In this document: positions 1-5,724 of the stretch, piece after piece
Layout of the letters: each line of letters opens with the position of its first letter
Numbering within the stretch: position 1 is the stretch's first letter
From: an uncultured Porphyromonadaceae bacterium
GTDB lineage: Bacteria > Bacteroidota > Bacteroidia > Bacteroidales > Muribaculaceae
DNA: 8,366 nt
Direction: 5' to 3'
Assembly: GCA_900548875.1 (NCBI GenBank)
Contig: URMA01000110.1
Location: forward strand, 1-8,366
Notes under the pieces: generated by a model
What the model saw: the letters and a program-made list of their open reading frames with translations, nothing else
What the model was told of the DNA's origin: nothing
Database searches by the model: none
Program-made: the position numbers and the translations under genes

Positions 1-101
1 CCCCCTTTGTGTCGGTATATGTGAATGTGTCAATTGATTTGTGTTAATTAGTGTCTATTTCAAAATAAAACTAAAAAATATTGAGCAAAATGATATCAAA
101 A

Positions 102-132
102 TTTGGAATATCGGAATAAAGTGATATATTTG
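102..132 (+). promoter_or_regulatory. Promoter of asnA
   Basis: A TTTG at 102-105 and a TATATTTG at 125-132 are separated by 19 bases, which matches the Bacteroidetes primary sigma pattern (TTTG, 19-21 bases, TAnnTTTG) exactly. Transcription would begin near 137, giving a short A/T-rich leader of about 25 bases before the ATG at 162. Bases 1-101 hold no gene that I can see. Confidence 0.8.
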
Positions 133-161
133 CAAAATAAATAATCAACATTTGTTTTGAA

Positions 162-1196
162 ATGGGACTTATCATACCGAAAAAATATAAACTAAAACTA
201 TTGCCGGAGACCACGGAGATAGCCATCAAACTCATCAAGGATTCTTTTCAGGAGCGGTTGGCGAAAGCATTGCACCTGCGACGTGTCACGGCGCCTTTGT
301 TCGTGCTTTCGGGCACGGGCTTGAACGACGATTTGAACGGCGTGGAGCATGCCGTTTCGTTTAAAATCAAGGCGATGAACGACAGTCAGGCAGAAGTGGT
401 GCACTCACTGGCAAAGTGGAAGCGCACGAAGCTCGGTGCATACTGCATTGCGCCGGGGTTCGGACTTTATACCGACATGAACGCCATCCGCACGTCGGAG
501 GATCTCGACAATATCCACTCGCTCTATGTCGACCAGTGGGATTGGGAACAGACGATTCGTGAAGAGGACCGCAACCTCGACTATCTGGTGGCTACCGTGC
601 GCAAAATCTATTCAGCGCTGCGCGAAACGGAGCAGATTGTCTACGACCGTTTTCCGCACATCACTCCGGTGTTGCCCGACGACATAAAGGTGGTGCATAC
701 CGAAGAATTGGTGAAAATGTATCCCGGCTTGACACCGAAGGAGCGTGAACGCGAAATTACGAAGAAATACCGTGCCGTGTTCCTCGTGGGCATCGGTGCG
801 CCGCTTTCCGACGGTAAACCTCATGACGGACGTGCTCCCGACTATGACGACTGGATTACTGAAAACAGCGCCGGCTATCGGGGCTTGAACGGTGACATCA
901 TGCTCTGGAACGATGTGCTCGACATTCCGTTCGAACTCTCCTCAATGGGCATACGTGTCAGCGCCGATTCCTTGCTGAAGCAGCTCAAGCTGCGCGGTTG
1001 CGAGGAGCGCAAGAACCTTCAATTCCACCGTGCCTTGCTCAACGGTGAGCTGCCGTATTCCATTGGCGGCGGTATCGGACAAAGCCGTCTGTGCATGTTC
1101 CTTCTGCAGAAAGCCCACATTGGCGAAGTGCAGGCAAGCATCTGGCCTGAAGAGCAGATAGAAGAATGTGCCCGCCACAGCATTTATTTAATGTAA
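162..1196 (+). CDS. asnA: Aspartate--ammonia ligase (asparagine synthetase A)
   Basis: This 344-residue cytoplasmic enzyme makes L-asparagine from L-aspartate, ammonia and ATP, releasing AMP and pyrophosphate (EC 6.3.1.1). It has a class II aminoacyl-tRNA synthetase fold. Recognisable family blocks are SGTGLNDDLNGVEHAV (50-65), KWKRTKLGAY (85-94), the block ending HSLYVDQWDWE (119-129), DGRAPDYDDW (222-231), FELSSMGIRV (257-266) and the glycine-rich ATP-site motif GGGIGQSRL (302-310) followed by GEVQASIWP (321-329). The length is close to the E. coli enzyme of about 330 residues, so the gene looks complete. The ATG lies about 30 bases after a strong -7 element and is the only sensible start; no Shine-Dalgarno is evident, as is usual in this group. 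It appears monocistronic: its 3' side holds structured RNA and a tRNA gene with a separate promoter. I see no frameshift or missing block. Confidence 0.97.
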   Translation: MGLIIPKKYKLKLLPETTEIAIKLIKDSFQERLAKALHLRRVTAPLFVLSGTGLNDDLNGVEHAVSFKIKAMNDSQAEVVHSLAKWKRTKLGAYCIAPGFGLYTDMNAIRTSEDLDNIHSLYVDQWDWEQTIREEDRNLDYLVATVRKIYSALRETEQIVYDRFPHITPVLPDDIKVVHTEELVKMYPGLTPKEREREITKKYRAVFLVGIGAPLSDGKPHDGRAPDYDDWITENSAGYRGLNGDIMLWNDVLDIPFELSSMGIRVSADSLLKQLKLRGCEERKNLQFHRALLNGELPYSIGGGIGQSRLCMFLLQKAHIGEVQASIWPEEQIEECARHSIYLM

Positions 1197-1228
1197 CCAA
1201 GAGCCATATTTAGAGTTTAGATAAGAGT

Positions 1229-1246
1229 CGGAGCAGGGATGCTCCG
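1229..1246 (+). other. Small perfect hairpin downstream of asnA
   Basis: CGGAGCA (1229-1235) and TGCTCCG (1240-1246) form a perfect 7-bp stem around a GGGA loop, 33 bases after the asnA stop. No T-run follows, so it is not a normal intrinsic terminator. It could instead protect the asnA mRNA 3' end or be part of a small RNA. The role is inferred only from the structure. Confidence 0.4.
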
Positions 1247-1251
1247 CAGTG

Positions 1252-1282
1252 TCCGGTGGCAGTCATGCCTGTAAAAACCGGA
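1252..1282 (+). other. Second stem-loop downstream of asnA
   Basis: TCCGGT (1252-1257) can pair with ACCGGA (1277-1282). Just inside it GGCA (1258-1261) can pair with TGCC (1266-1269) around a GTCA loop, leaving TGTAAAA as a bulge. This gives a 10-bp interrupted stem between two other hairpins in the asnA 3' region. The function is unknown and chance pairing is possible. Confidence 0.3.
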
Positions 1283-1317
1283 GAGAAAAAGGGAATAAAC
1301 AAAGCCCAGTAACTAAG

Positions 1318-1367
1318 TTTTTCCGCATTTTTTCGCCCATCCCGGCAAAAAAATGCGGAAAAATTTT
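1318..1367 (+). terminator. Large inverted repeat, likely asnA terminator
   Basis: The arm at 1318-1333 (TTTTTCCGCATTTTTT) is perfectly complementary to 1348-1363. That makes a 16-bp stem around a 14-base loop, in which GCC (1335-1337) and GGC (1344-1346) can pair further. TTTT follows at 1364-1367. The most likely role is ending asnA transcription before the tRNA gene. The T-tail is short and the stem is mostly A-T outside its CCGC core, so strength is uncertain. The repeat touches the -33 element of the tRNA promoter. Confidence 0.55.
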
Positions 1368-1395
1368 GCGTATTCGGAAATATGCCCTATCTTTG
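1365..1395 (+). promoter_or_regulatory. Promoter of tRNA-Asp
   Basis: TTTG at 1365-1368 and TATCTTTG at 1388-1395 are separated by 19 bases, a full match to the Bacteroidetes TTTG / TAnnTTTG pattern. Transcription would begin near 1400, about 27 bases ahead of the mature tRNA 5' end at 1427, so the tRNA has its own transcript independent of asnA. Confidence 0.8.
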
Positions 1396-1426
1396 CACAC
1401 GCTAACTGAAACGAGCAACTATCAAT

Positions 1427-1500
1427 GGTGCGGTAGTTCAGCTGGTTAGAATACATGCCTGTCACGCATGGGGTCGCGGGTTCGAGTCCCGTCCGCACCG
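1427..1500 (+). tRNA. tRNA-Asp (anticodon GTC)
   Basis: The sequence folds into a complete cloverleaf. The acceptor stem pairs GGTGCGG (1427-1433) with CCGCACC (1493-1499), and G1500 is the discriminator, as expected for tRNA-Asp. The D stem pairs GTTC with GAAT. The anticodon stem pairs CATGC with GCATG around the loop CTGTCAC, with anticodon GTC at 1461-1463, which reads the Asp codons GAC and GAU. The T stem pairs GCGGG with CCCGT around TTCGAGT. The 3' CCA is not encoded (the bases after 1500 are CGA) and must be added by nucleotidyltransferase. The gene has its own promoter and terminator. Confidence 0.97.
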
Positions 1501-1502
1501 CG

Positions 1503-1533
1503 AAAAGCTTCGGAAAACCTCCGAAGCTTTTTT
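1503..1533 (+). terminator. Intrinsic terminator of tRNA-Asp
   Basis: AAAAGCTTCGG (1503-1513) and CCGAAGCTTTT (1521-1531) form a perfect 11-bp stem around a 7-base loop, continued by a T-rich tail to about 1540. It starts two bases after the tRNA, so this is a classic Rho-independent terminator for a single-tRNA transcript. Confidence 0.9.
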
Positions 1534-1646
1534 GTTTTTTCGATATGAGATTATCTTACAGAAGGGAATTCTCTTTCTACTGCCCCAGAATATGAAAAGA
1601 TTGGAGTAGCGAATGTTGTATCATGTCTGTTGTGTTTGCTGAATAT

Positions 1647-1689
1647 AAAAAGAAAAAACCCTTACGGGGCTTCACAGCTACGTAAGGGT
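1647..1689 (-). terminator. Intrinsic terminator of the hydrolase gene
   Basis: Read on the - strand, ACCCTTACG (1689-1681) pairs with CGTAAGGGT (1666-1658) over 9 bp around a 14-base loop. It is followed by TTTTTCTTTT (1657-1647 region). It lies about 90 bases past the hydrolase stop codon and is well formed. The rest of 1541-1780 shows no gene. Confidence 0.8.
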
Positions 1690-1780
1690 ACGTCCTTGTT
1701 GTAATAGTATGGTTTTTATAAAAGTGTATATTGTAGAAATATATATTGATAGTGTTGGATTGTTATTTCTTCTGTAACAG

Positions 1781-2734
1781 TCAGTGCTTGAGGTGCTTTT
1801 TTATGAAAGCATCCACTTTGTCGAACATTTCGTCGGTCCAGAATTCCCAACTGCCGTGGTCGGCGCGGCGGAGGGCGTAGAACTCATATTCGATGCCGTT
1901 TTCTTCCAGTTTGTTGGCCAGCATGTCGCTCTGCGAGAAGGGGACTACGCGGTCCATCGTTCCGTGGGCAAGGAATACCGGCGGCATGTTGCGGTTGCTG
2001 TCGATGTAGTAGTACGGGCTGGCTTCCTTGGCTTTTTCCGGAGCGTCGTAGACTGCAACATTTCCGATGAGCCGTCCTTCCGGGCTAAGGGCGTCGCCTT
2101 TGCTTGCCGCTGTGGGGTCGTCTTTCAGACGGAGTACATCGGTCGGCGGGTAATAGGCGATGATGCCGTTGATTGCGGGCAGCGTGTCATTGCCTATGTG
2201 CAAGCCTGTGAAGAGGGCCGTATGTGCACCCGACGAAGTTCCCCAGACGAACATGTTGTTTGCATCGATACCGTATTTGTCGGCATTTTTGCGCATGAAT
2301 TTTATTGCCGAAATGGCGTCGTTGCGTTGTGCCGGGAAGGTTGCCAGTCCCGAATGGCGGTATTCAACTATTGCCACCACGTAGCCGCGACGGGCAAAGA
2401 CGGAGAGCGCAGGAATGTCAGTATAAAGTTTTTGTTCCATCCATGCCGAGCCTTTGACGAAAACAATGCACGGATAACCCTTTGTCATGCTGCCTTTTTT
2501 GTCGGGCTGGATTATCTGAAGTTTCAGATCTGTGCCATCCTTTGTGGCGTAGACCACGTCTTTCAGATAGGTCATTCGCGGAAGCGTGTCGTTTTGTGTC
2601 ACCATTTCTACCGACTTGTTAGTCGGCTGTGCTTCCGGAAAGTTCTTGTCCGTGTTGCGCGGTCCATTTTGTGCCTGTATTCCCAAGGAACAGGCACCAA
2701 GGAGGATTACCGTTAGTTTTTTCAATAGTGACAT
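1781..2734 (-). CDS. Exported alpha/beta hydrolase (esterase-like)
   Basis: From the ATG at 2734 the protein has 317 residues. The N-terminus is an export signal: KK, a hydrophobic stretch (LTVILLGACSLG), then IQAQ. Cleavage by signal peptidase I after IQA is plausible. Cys15 in LGAC could instead be a lipobox, so a lipoprotein is not excluded. The mature part is an alpha/beta hydrolase: YPCIVFVKGSAW (about 87-98) at the oxyanion region, GTSSG with nucleophile Ser167, HGTMD with Asp261, and ADHGSW with His293 complete the triad. The family resembles BD-FAE/esterase-lipase hydrolases of Bacteroidales, probably acting on carbohydrate-linked esters or small esters outside the cytoplasm; the substrate is unknown. 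An in-frame TTG six bases upstream (2740) is a less likely start. It is transcribed divergently from an AraC-family gene that may control it. Confidence 0.88.
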   Translation of the reverse strand: MSLLKKLTVILLGACSLGIQAQNGPRNTDKNFPEAQPTNKSVEMVTQNDTLPRMTYLKDVVYATKDGTDLKLQIIQPDKKGSMTKGYPCIVFVKGSAWMEQKLYTDIPALSVFARRGYVVAIVEYRHSGLATFPAQRNDAISAIKFMRKNADKYGIDANNMFVWGTSSGAHTALFTGLHIGNDTLPAINGIIAYYPPTDVLRLKDDPTAASKGDALSPEGRLIGNVAVYDAPEKAKEASPYYYIDSNRNMPPVFLAHGTMDRVVPFSQSDMLANKLEENGIEYEFYALRRADHGSWEFWTDEMFDKVDAFIKKHLKH

Positions 2735-3000
2735 GCACAATATATTTAGAAGAAAAACTATTTTTCAAACAAAATTTTGTTACGCACATTGCAACTGACC
2801 AGGCTGCTTTTGAAATCGGCCGTCGGGTTTGTTTGCGATGCTTGAACATTTCAATATCCGCATTTTCCGGATACCAGGAAAAGGTTGGAGCAGAACGAAT
2901 GTGTTCCCAATGAAATTGAACAATTACTGTCTATTGTACAGGAAGAACATCTGTGAACTTGCCTTGTTAAAGCAATACATCGTTCATCGCTATTTCCATT

Positions 3001-3031
3001 CAAACCTAATTCTTTTGAAAACCACTGCAAA
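3001..3031 (-). promoter_or_regulatory. Probable promoter of the hydrolase gene
   Basis: On the - strand, TTTG (3031-3028) is followed after 19 bases by TAGGTTTG (3008-3001), an exact match to the Bacteroidetes promoter pattern. Transcription would start near 2995 and give a leader of about 260 bases before the hydrolase ATG. An overlapping TACTTTTG (3035-3028) is a second -7-like element but lacks a -33 partner. No better match lies closer to the gene. Confidence 0.6.
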
Positions 3032-3057
3032 AGTAAATGTATATTGATGGTTTTTGT

Positions 3058-3097
3058 TTGTCTGTAAGTGTCATTCTGTGTTGTCTGTAGAGGTCAT
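3058..3097. repeat. Imperfect direct repeat, candidate AraC-type operator
   Basis: GTCTGTAAGTGTCAT (3060-3074) and GTCTGTAGAGGTCAT (3083-3097) agree at 12 of 15 positions, and both are preceded by TT. The period is 23 bp, close to two helix turns. Tandem half-sites of this spacing are typical of AraC-family activators. They sit just upstream of the -33 box of the hydrolase promoter, roughly 65-100 bases ahead of its predicted start, and about 150 bases from the AraC gene. The binding protein is inferred. Confidence 0.45.
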
Positions 3098-3130
3098 GAC
3101 GGTTGCGCTTCGGGAACTGTCGGGGTATAG

Positions 3131-3144
3131 TTTTACATGTAAAA
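3131..3144. promoter_or_regulatory. 14-bp perfect palindrome, possible operator
   Basis: TTTTACATGTAAAA reads the same on both strands. It lies about 100 bases ahead of the AraC gene and between the two divergent promoters. It could bind a dimeric regulator, but A/T-rich palindromes of this size do arise by chance, so the call is tentative. Confidence 0.3.
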
Positions 3145-3210
3145 TGGTTGGATTACAAATGTTTGCGTAGCGCGAGTATGAATGTGACTCAATGAAAAGA
3201 TAATGAAAGT

Positions 3211-3242
3211 TTTGCTTTCTTGTTCTTTTTATACTATCTTTA
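3211..3242 (+). promoter_or_regulatory. Candidate promoter of the AraC-family gene
   Basis: TTTG (3211-3214) is followed after 20 bases by TATCTTTA (3235-3242), which matches TAnnTTTG except for the last base. The -7 box directly abuts the ATG at 3243. If it is used, transcription would start inside the first codons, so translation would begin at the second ATG (3252) on a nearly leaderless mRNA. Confidence 0.45.
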
Positions 3243-4109
3243 ATGTTGCATATGAGAAATGAAAAGAAATTACTGAAATCGGATGAGCCTTTTTTCGCTT
3301 CGTTTTATACGAATGTGACACAGCGTGAGTTGTATGAACGTCATTTCAAGTTGGCACGGATTGTGTCGGGGAAAGCAGTGCTGAGTGCCGGTAGGCAGGA
3401 GGTTGTGGCAGGTGCGGGAGAATATGCGTTTGTCACTCCCGGCGGATTCTCTAAAATCCGGATGTACCCTGAGGGCGGCGAGCCTTTTCGTCTGGTGGGG
3501 CTGAACTTTACAGACAAGTTCTTGCGCGACTATCAGCGCCGGCATTCCTTTGCTTGTCACAATCTATCGGGAAAGCCCCGATGTCTCGAAAAACTGAAGC
3601 CGGAACCGTGGCTGGAAGCCCTTTTCCTTTCTCTCAATTATTGTCTGGAGGCAGGTGATTTGCCGGATGCGGAAATCGTTGACATGAAGCTCTGTGAGTG
3701 TATGCATATCCTTGCCGTGCGCTATCCGGAACAATTTTCTGCCTTTACCATCGGTTCCGGACGGCAGCGGATAGATTTGGAAACATTTTTGAACGAAAAC
3801 TATATGTATAATGCGCCGCTGGTACGTTTTGCCGAACTGTCGGGACGGAGCCTTTCCACGTTCCGCCGCGAATGTCAGGAGCGTTTAGGCATGTCGCCCG
3901 GCGAATGGATACAACGGAAGAGGCTTGAGCAGGCCTATTCCCGTTTGCAGGCCGGCGAACGTCCTTCCGACATCTATTGGGAACTCGGGTTCGTTACGCT
4001 GGCACATTTTTCCCGAAAGTTCAAGGAACACTATGGCTTCCCTCCCTCGCAGGTGGCAGGGAAAGAAAAGAGAGACACGCCCGAGGGCGCATCTCTCGCA
4101 AATAAGTGA
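3243..4109 (+). CDS. AraC-family transcriptional regulator
   Basis: This 288-residue cytoplasmic DNA-binding protein has the usual two-part AraC layout. Residues about 15-100 form a cupin-like sensing domain (FKLARIVSGKAVLSAGRQE, then GEYAFVTPGG). Residues about 177-275 form the double helix-turn-helix. The first helix pair is around APLVRFAELSGRSLSTFRRE (191-210), followed by GMSPGEWIQRKRLEQA (216-231). The second is around PSDIYWELGFVTLAHFSRKFKEHYGFPPS (241-269), the conserved AraC signature. The ligand cannot be inferred. The start could be ATG 3243 or ATG 3252, three codons later, and the promoter position favours the latter. Its position divergent from the hydrolase, with a direct repeat upstream of that gene's promoter, suggests it controls the hydrolase and perhaps itself. 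Its stop is 16 bp from the stop of the convergent efflux operon. The C-terminal tail after residue 273 is not conserved and overlaps an antisense terminator. Confidence 0.92.
   Translation: MLHMRNEKKLLKSDEPFFASFYTNVTQRELYERHFKLARIVSGKAVLSAGRQEVVAGAGEYAFVTPGGFSKIRMYPEGGEPFRLVGLNFTDKFLRDYQRRHSFACHNLSGKPRCLEKLKPEPWLEALFLSLNYCLEAGDLPDAEIVDMKLCECMHILAVRYPEQFSAFTIGSGRQRIDLETFLNENYMYNAPLVRFAELSGRSLSTFRRECQERLGMSPGEWIQRKRLEQAYSRLQAGERPSDIYWELGFVTLAHFSRKFKEHYGFPPSQVAGKEKRDTPEGASLANK
4061..4097 (-). terminator. Intrinsic terminator of the efflux operon, inside the AraC gene
   Basis: On the - strand, GAGAGA (4097-4092) pairs with TCTCTC (4075-4070). After a 2x2 internal loop, GCGCC-type bases 4089-4085 pair with 4082-4078 around a tight CGAG loop. 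CTTTTCTTTC (4070-4061) follows directly. This is a good terminator for transcripts ending at 4126, and it lies antisense to the last codons of the convergent AraC gene. Confidence 0.6.
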
Positions 4110-4114
4110 TAGAG

Positions 4115-4140
4115 TGAACAAAAAATTATTGTTCAGTTTT
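4115..4140 (+). terminator. Weak terminator at the convergent junction
   Basis: TGAACAA (4115-4121) and TTGTTCA (4129-4135) form a 7-bp stem around AAAATTA, followed on the + strand by GTTTT. It lies six bases past the AraC stop and its loop contains the efflux permease stop codon (4126-4128). It may end the AraC transcript. The stem is A/T-rich, so its strength is doubtful. Confidence 0.4.
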
Positions 4141-5718
4141 GATTATGGGAATGTTTCGTTTTATGATTTGCTTGATATGGCGCATTCTTGGCAGACGTCC
4201 TGTCATGTAGCGGTTCAGATGTGTGCCGCAAAGAATGACAATGAGCAGGACAATGCCGACGATGCATACCCAACCGTACACTTCTTTCAGGCTTACGAGT
4301 GTGGCCTGTGTGGAAACCGCACTGAAAATGCCGCTCATGCTTTCCGGGCGGAGAGCCGTGTTGACAGCGTCGAGGTGCGTGCTGAGATTCTGAATGTTTT
4401 CCGGAATCAGCGCCTGCATGGCACGGCCGAACAGGGCAGTCCCCAGCACGGAGCCGAAGCCCGTACGGATAAATCCCAGAATGGCCAGTACCTGGAAAAA
4501 GTGCTGGAAAGGAACAATTCCCGTGACATATACCGTCAGCGATATATAGAGGGTGATGTATCCCCATCCGCGCAGAAAGGTAGGAAGGTATAGCTGTTCG
4601 ATGTTCATCCGCGGGTCGATGAGGAAGTACATGAAGCACTGATAGGCCACCAGACAGGCAAATCCCCAAAATACAGGAACTTTGAAATTTCCGTGCAGTT
4701 TTACGTGCCACAAGTAGGTCAGCACGGCACCGACCACAGTGCCGCCGAAGTTCCACCAGTTGAGCGACACGGCGTTCAGAACGTCATATTTCAGAATTCC
4801 ACCGGTGAACATGTTCTGGAGCACACTCGGCGTAGCCTGCAAAAGGCAGAGCATCAGGAACAGTACCAGCAGGGCAAACAGGTTGCGGTAGCGGAACGCT
4901 TCCTTTTCGATGAAGGGATGGCGGCGGAACATGATGCGGTGAATGTTCAGCAGGACAGCCAGCACGGTGATGACCGAAGCCAGGCAGATATAGGGAGAAT
5001 CAAACCAGTCGTAGAATTGTCCGTATTCCAGTACGAAAATAAACGCAAGCAGAAATATGGACCAGAGCAGTCCGCCAATCCAGTCGATGCCGAACAGCGG
5101 AAGCGGGCGCATGAAGCGGAAATGGCGGGTGAAAAGTACCACAATCAGCCACACGACAAGAAGCAGTCCGATGATAATCAGGTGCATGAAACGCCAGTTT
5201 GCCCAATAGCCGAGATACACGGTGAGCAGTCCTGAAAGCTGGATGCTGCCGAGCACAATCATGTAGACCACCGGGAAAAATACGGCAAAGTCGCGTGTCG
5301 GAGTCAGGCTGAGCTGTACGTTGGAAAGGGCCTCGAATGTACCCCACATTCGGAGCATGCCGGCAATGAAGCAGACAATGACGAGCAGCGGCAGGCTGTC
5401 GGTGTGCATGGTGATGAGGTTGCACACAATCAGCGCCGGACACACGAATAGCAGAATGCTGCGCGAAGTGAAACGGAACTTCAGCCGGAAAAGTATCGGG
5501 AAAATGACGGTCATGCCGACAAACGAGGCATAGCCTGCCATCATGATATCTTCCTGCATCAGCGCCAGCGAACCCACCATCTGCGATACGGACGAGAGGT
5601 AGATGCCGCCGCTGAACTGAAACGCCGTGGCGAGAAAGAGACAGAGAAACACACGGATGCGGTTCGGGATAAACTCTCGGAACATCATCACCTGTGTTGG
5701 CATATTTGGTCCTGGCAT
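4126..5718 (-). CDS. EmrB/DHA2-like MFS drug efflux permease
   Basis: This 530-residue inner-membrane protein has about 14 hydrophobic segments, near residues 21-43, 57-76, 87-105, 109-131, 146-170, 178-197, 211-231, 239-259, 279-300, 320-338, 347-366, 380-401, 405-433 and 479-500. Length and helix count fit the DHA2 (14-TM) drug:proton antiporters such as EmrB and QacA. The sequence GIDWIGGLLWSIFLLAFIFVL (210-230) matches the DWxG block of that group. The usual motif A (GxLxDRxGRR) after helix 2 is replaced by FRLKFRFTSR (77-86), so it is a divergent member. As last gene of the operon it would move substrate into the channel formed by the adaptor and outer-membrane partners, driven by the proton gradient. 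The start ATG has an AAGGAG site nine bases upstream inside the end of the preceding gene, which supports it over the second Met at residue 6. The substrate is unknown. Confidence 0.85.
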   Translation of the reverse strand: MPGPNMPTQVMMFREFIPNRIRVFLCLFLATAFQFSGGIYLSSVSQMVGSLALMQEDIMMAGYASFVGMTVIFPILFRLKFRFTSRSILLFVCPALIVCNLITMHTDSLPLLVIVCFIAGMLRMWGTFEALSNVQLSLTPTRDFAVFFPVVYMIVLGSIQLSGLLTVYLGYWANWRFMHLIIIGLLLVVWLIVVLFTRHFRFMRPLPLFGIDWIGGLLWSIFLLAFIFVLEYGQFYDWFDSPYICLASVITVLAVLLNIHRIMFRRHPFIEKEAFRYRNLFALLVLFLMLCLLQATPSVLQNMFTGGILKYDVLNAVSLNWWNFGGTVVGAVLTYLWHVKLHGNFKVPVFWGFACLVAYQCFMYFLIDPRMNIEQLYLPTFLRGWGYITLYISLTVYVTGIVPFQHFFQVLAILGFIRTGFGSVLGTALFGRAMQALIPENIQNLSTHLDAVNTALRPESMSGIFSAVSTQATLVSLKEVYGWVCIVGIVLLIVILCGTHLNRYMTGRLPRMRHIKQIIKRNIPIIKTEQ

Positions 5719-5724
5719 GGCAGT

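Larger units (their letters stand above)
2735..3242. other. Divergent intergenic region between hydrolase and AraC gene
   Basis: These 508 bases contain no convincing gene; the short open frames lack family signature or start signals. They hold, from left to right, a 14-bp perfect palindrome AACAAAATTTTGTT at 2768-2781, a small stem-loop (TATCCG 2855-2860 with CGGATA 2868-2873), a - strand promoter (3001-3031), a direct repeat (3058-3097), another palindrome (3131-3144) and a + strand promoter (3211-3242). The size and content suggest a regulatory region with a long hydrolase leader. Confidence 0.6.

Noticed and set aside
1313..1498. A 61-codon - strand frame over the tRNA (MRTGLEPATPC...)
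   Set aside because: It is a translation of the antisense of tRNA-Asp and its promoter, a common annotation artefact.
1427..1650. tRNA-Asp as an integration site of a mobile element
   Set aside because: No integrase, no second copy of the tRNA 3' end and no direct repeats are seen. The terminator directly follows the tRNA intact.
1784..2716. A 310-codon open frame on the + strand opposite the hydrolase gene
   Set aside because: It is the antisense shadow of a gene with a full catalytic triad, signal peptide and terminator on the - strand. Its translation is rich in Cys, His, Phe and Val with no family motif.
2735..2740. TTG at 2740 as the hydrolase start
   Set aside because: An ATG six bases downstream gives a normal signal peptide (MSLLKK...) and is the preferred start codon.
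2967..2999. Ten-codon - strand frame (MEIAMNDVLL) just after the hydrolase promoter, considered as a leader peptide
   Set aside because: Its ATG lies at or before the predicted transcription start. There is no run of regulatory codons and no attenuator next to it.
2829..3047. Short + strand frames in the hydrolase/AraC spacer
   Set aside because: They have no recognisable motif and no promoter or ribosome site ahead of them, and they overlap the - strand promoter region.
3925..4593. A 222-codon + strand frame across the AraC/permease junction
   Set aside because: It is out of frame with the AraC gene and antisense to the permease. The composition is random-like and no domain is visible.
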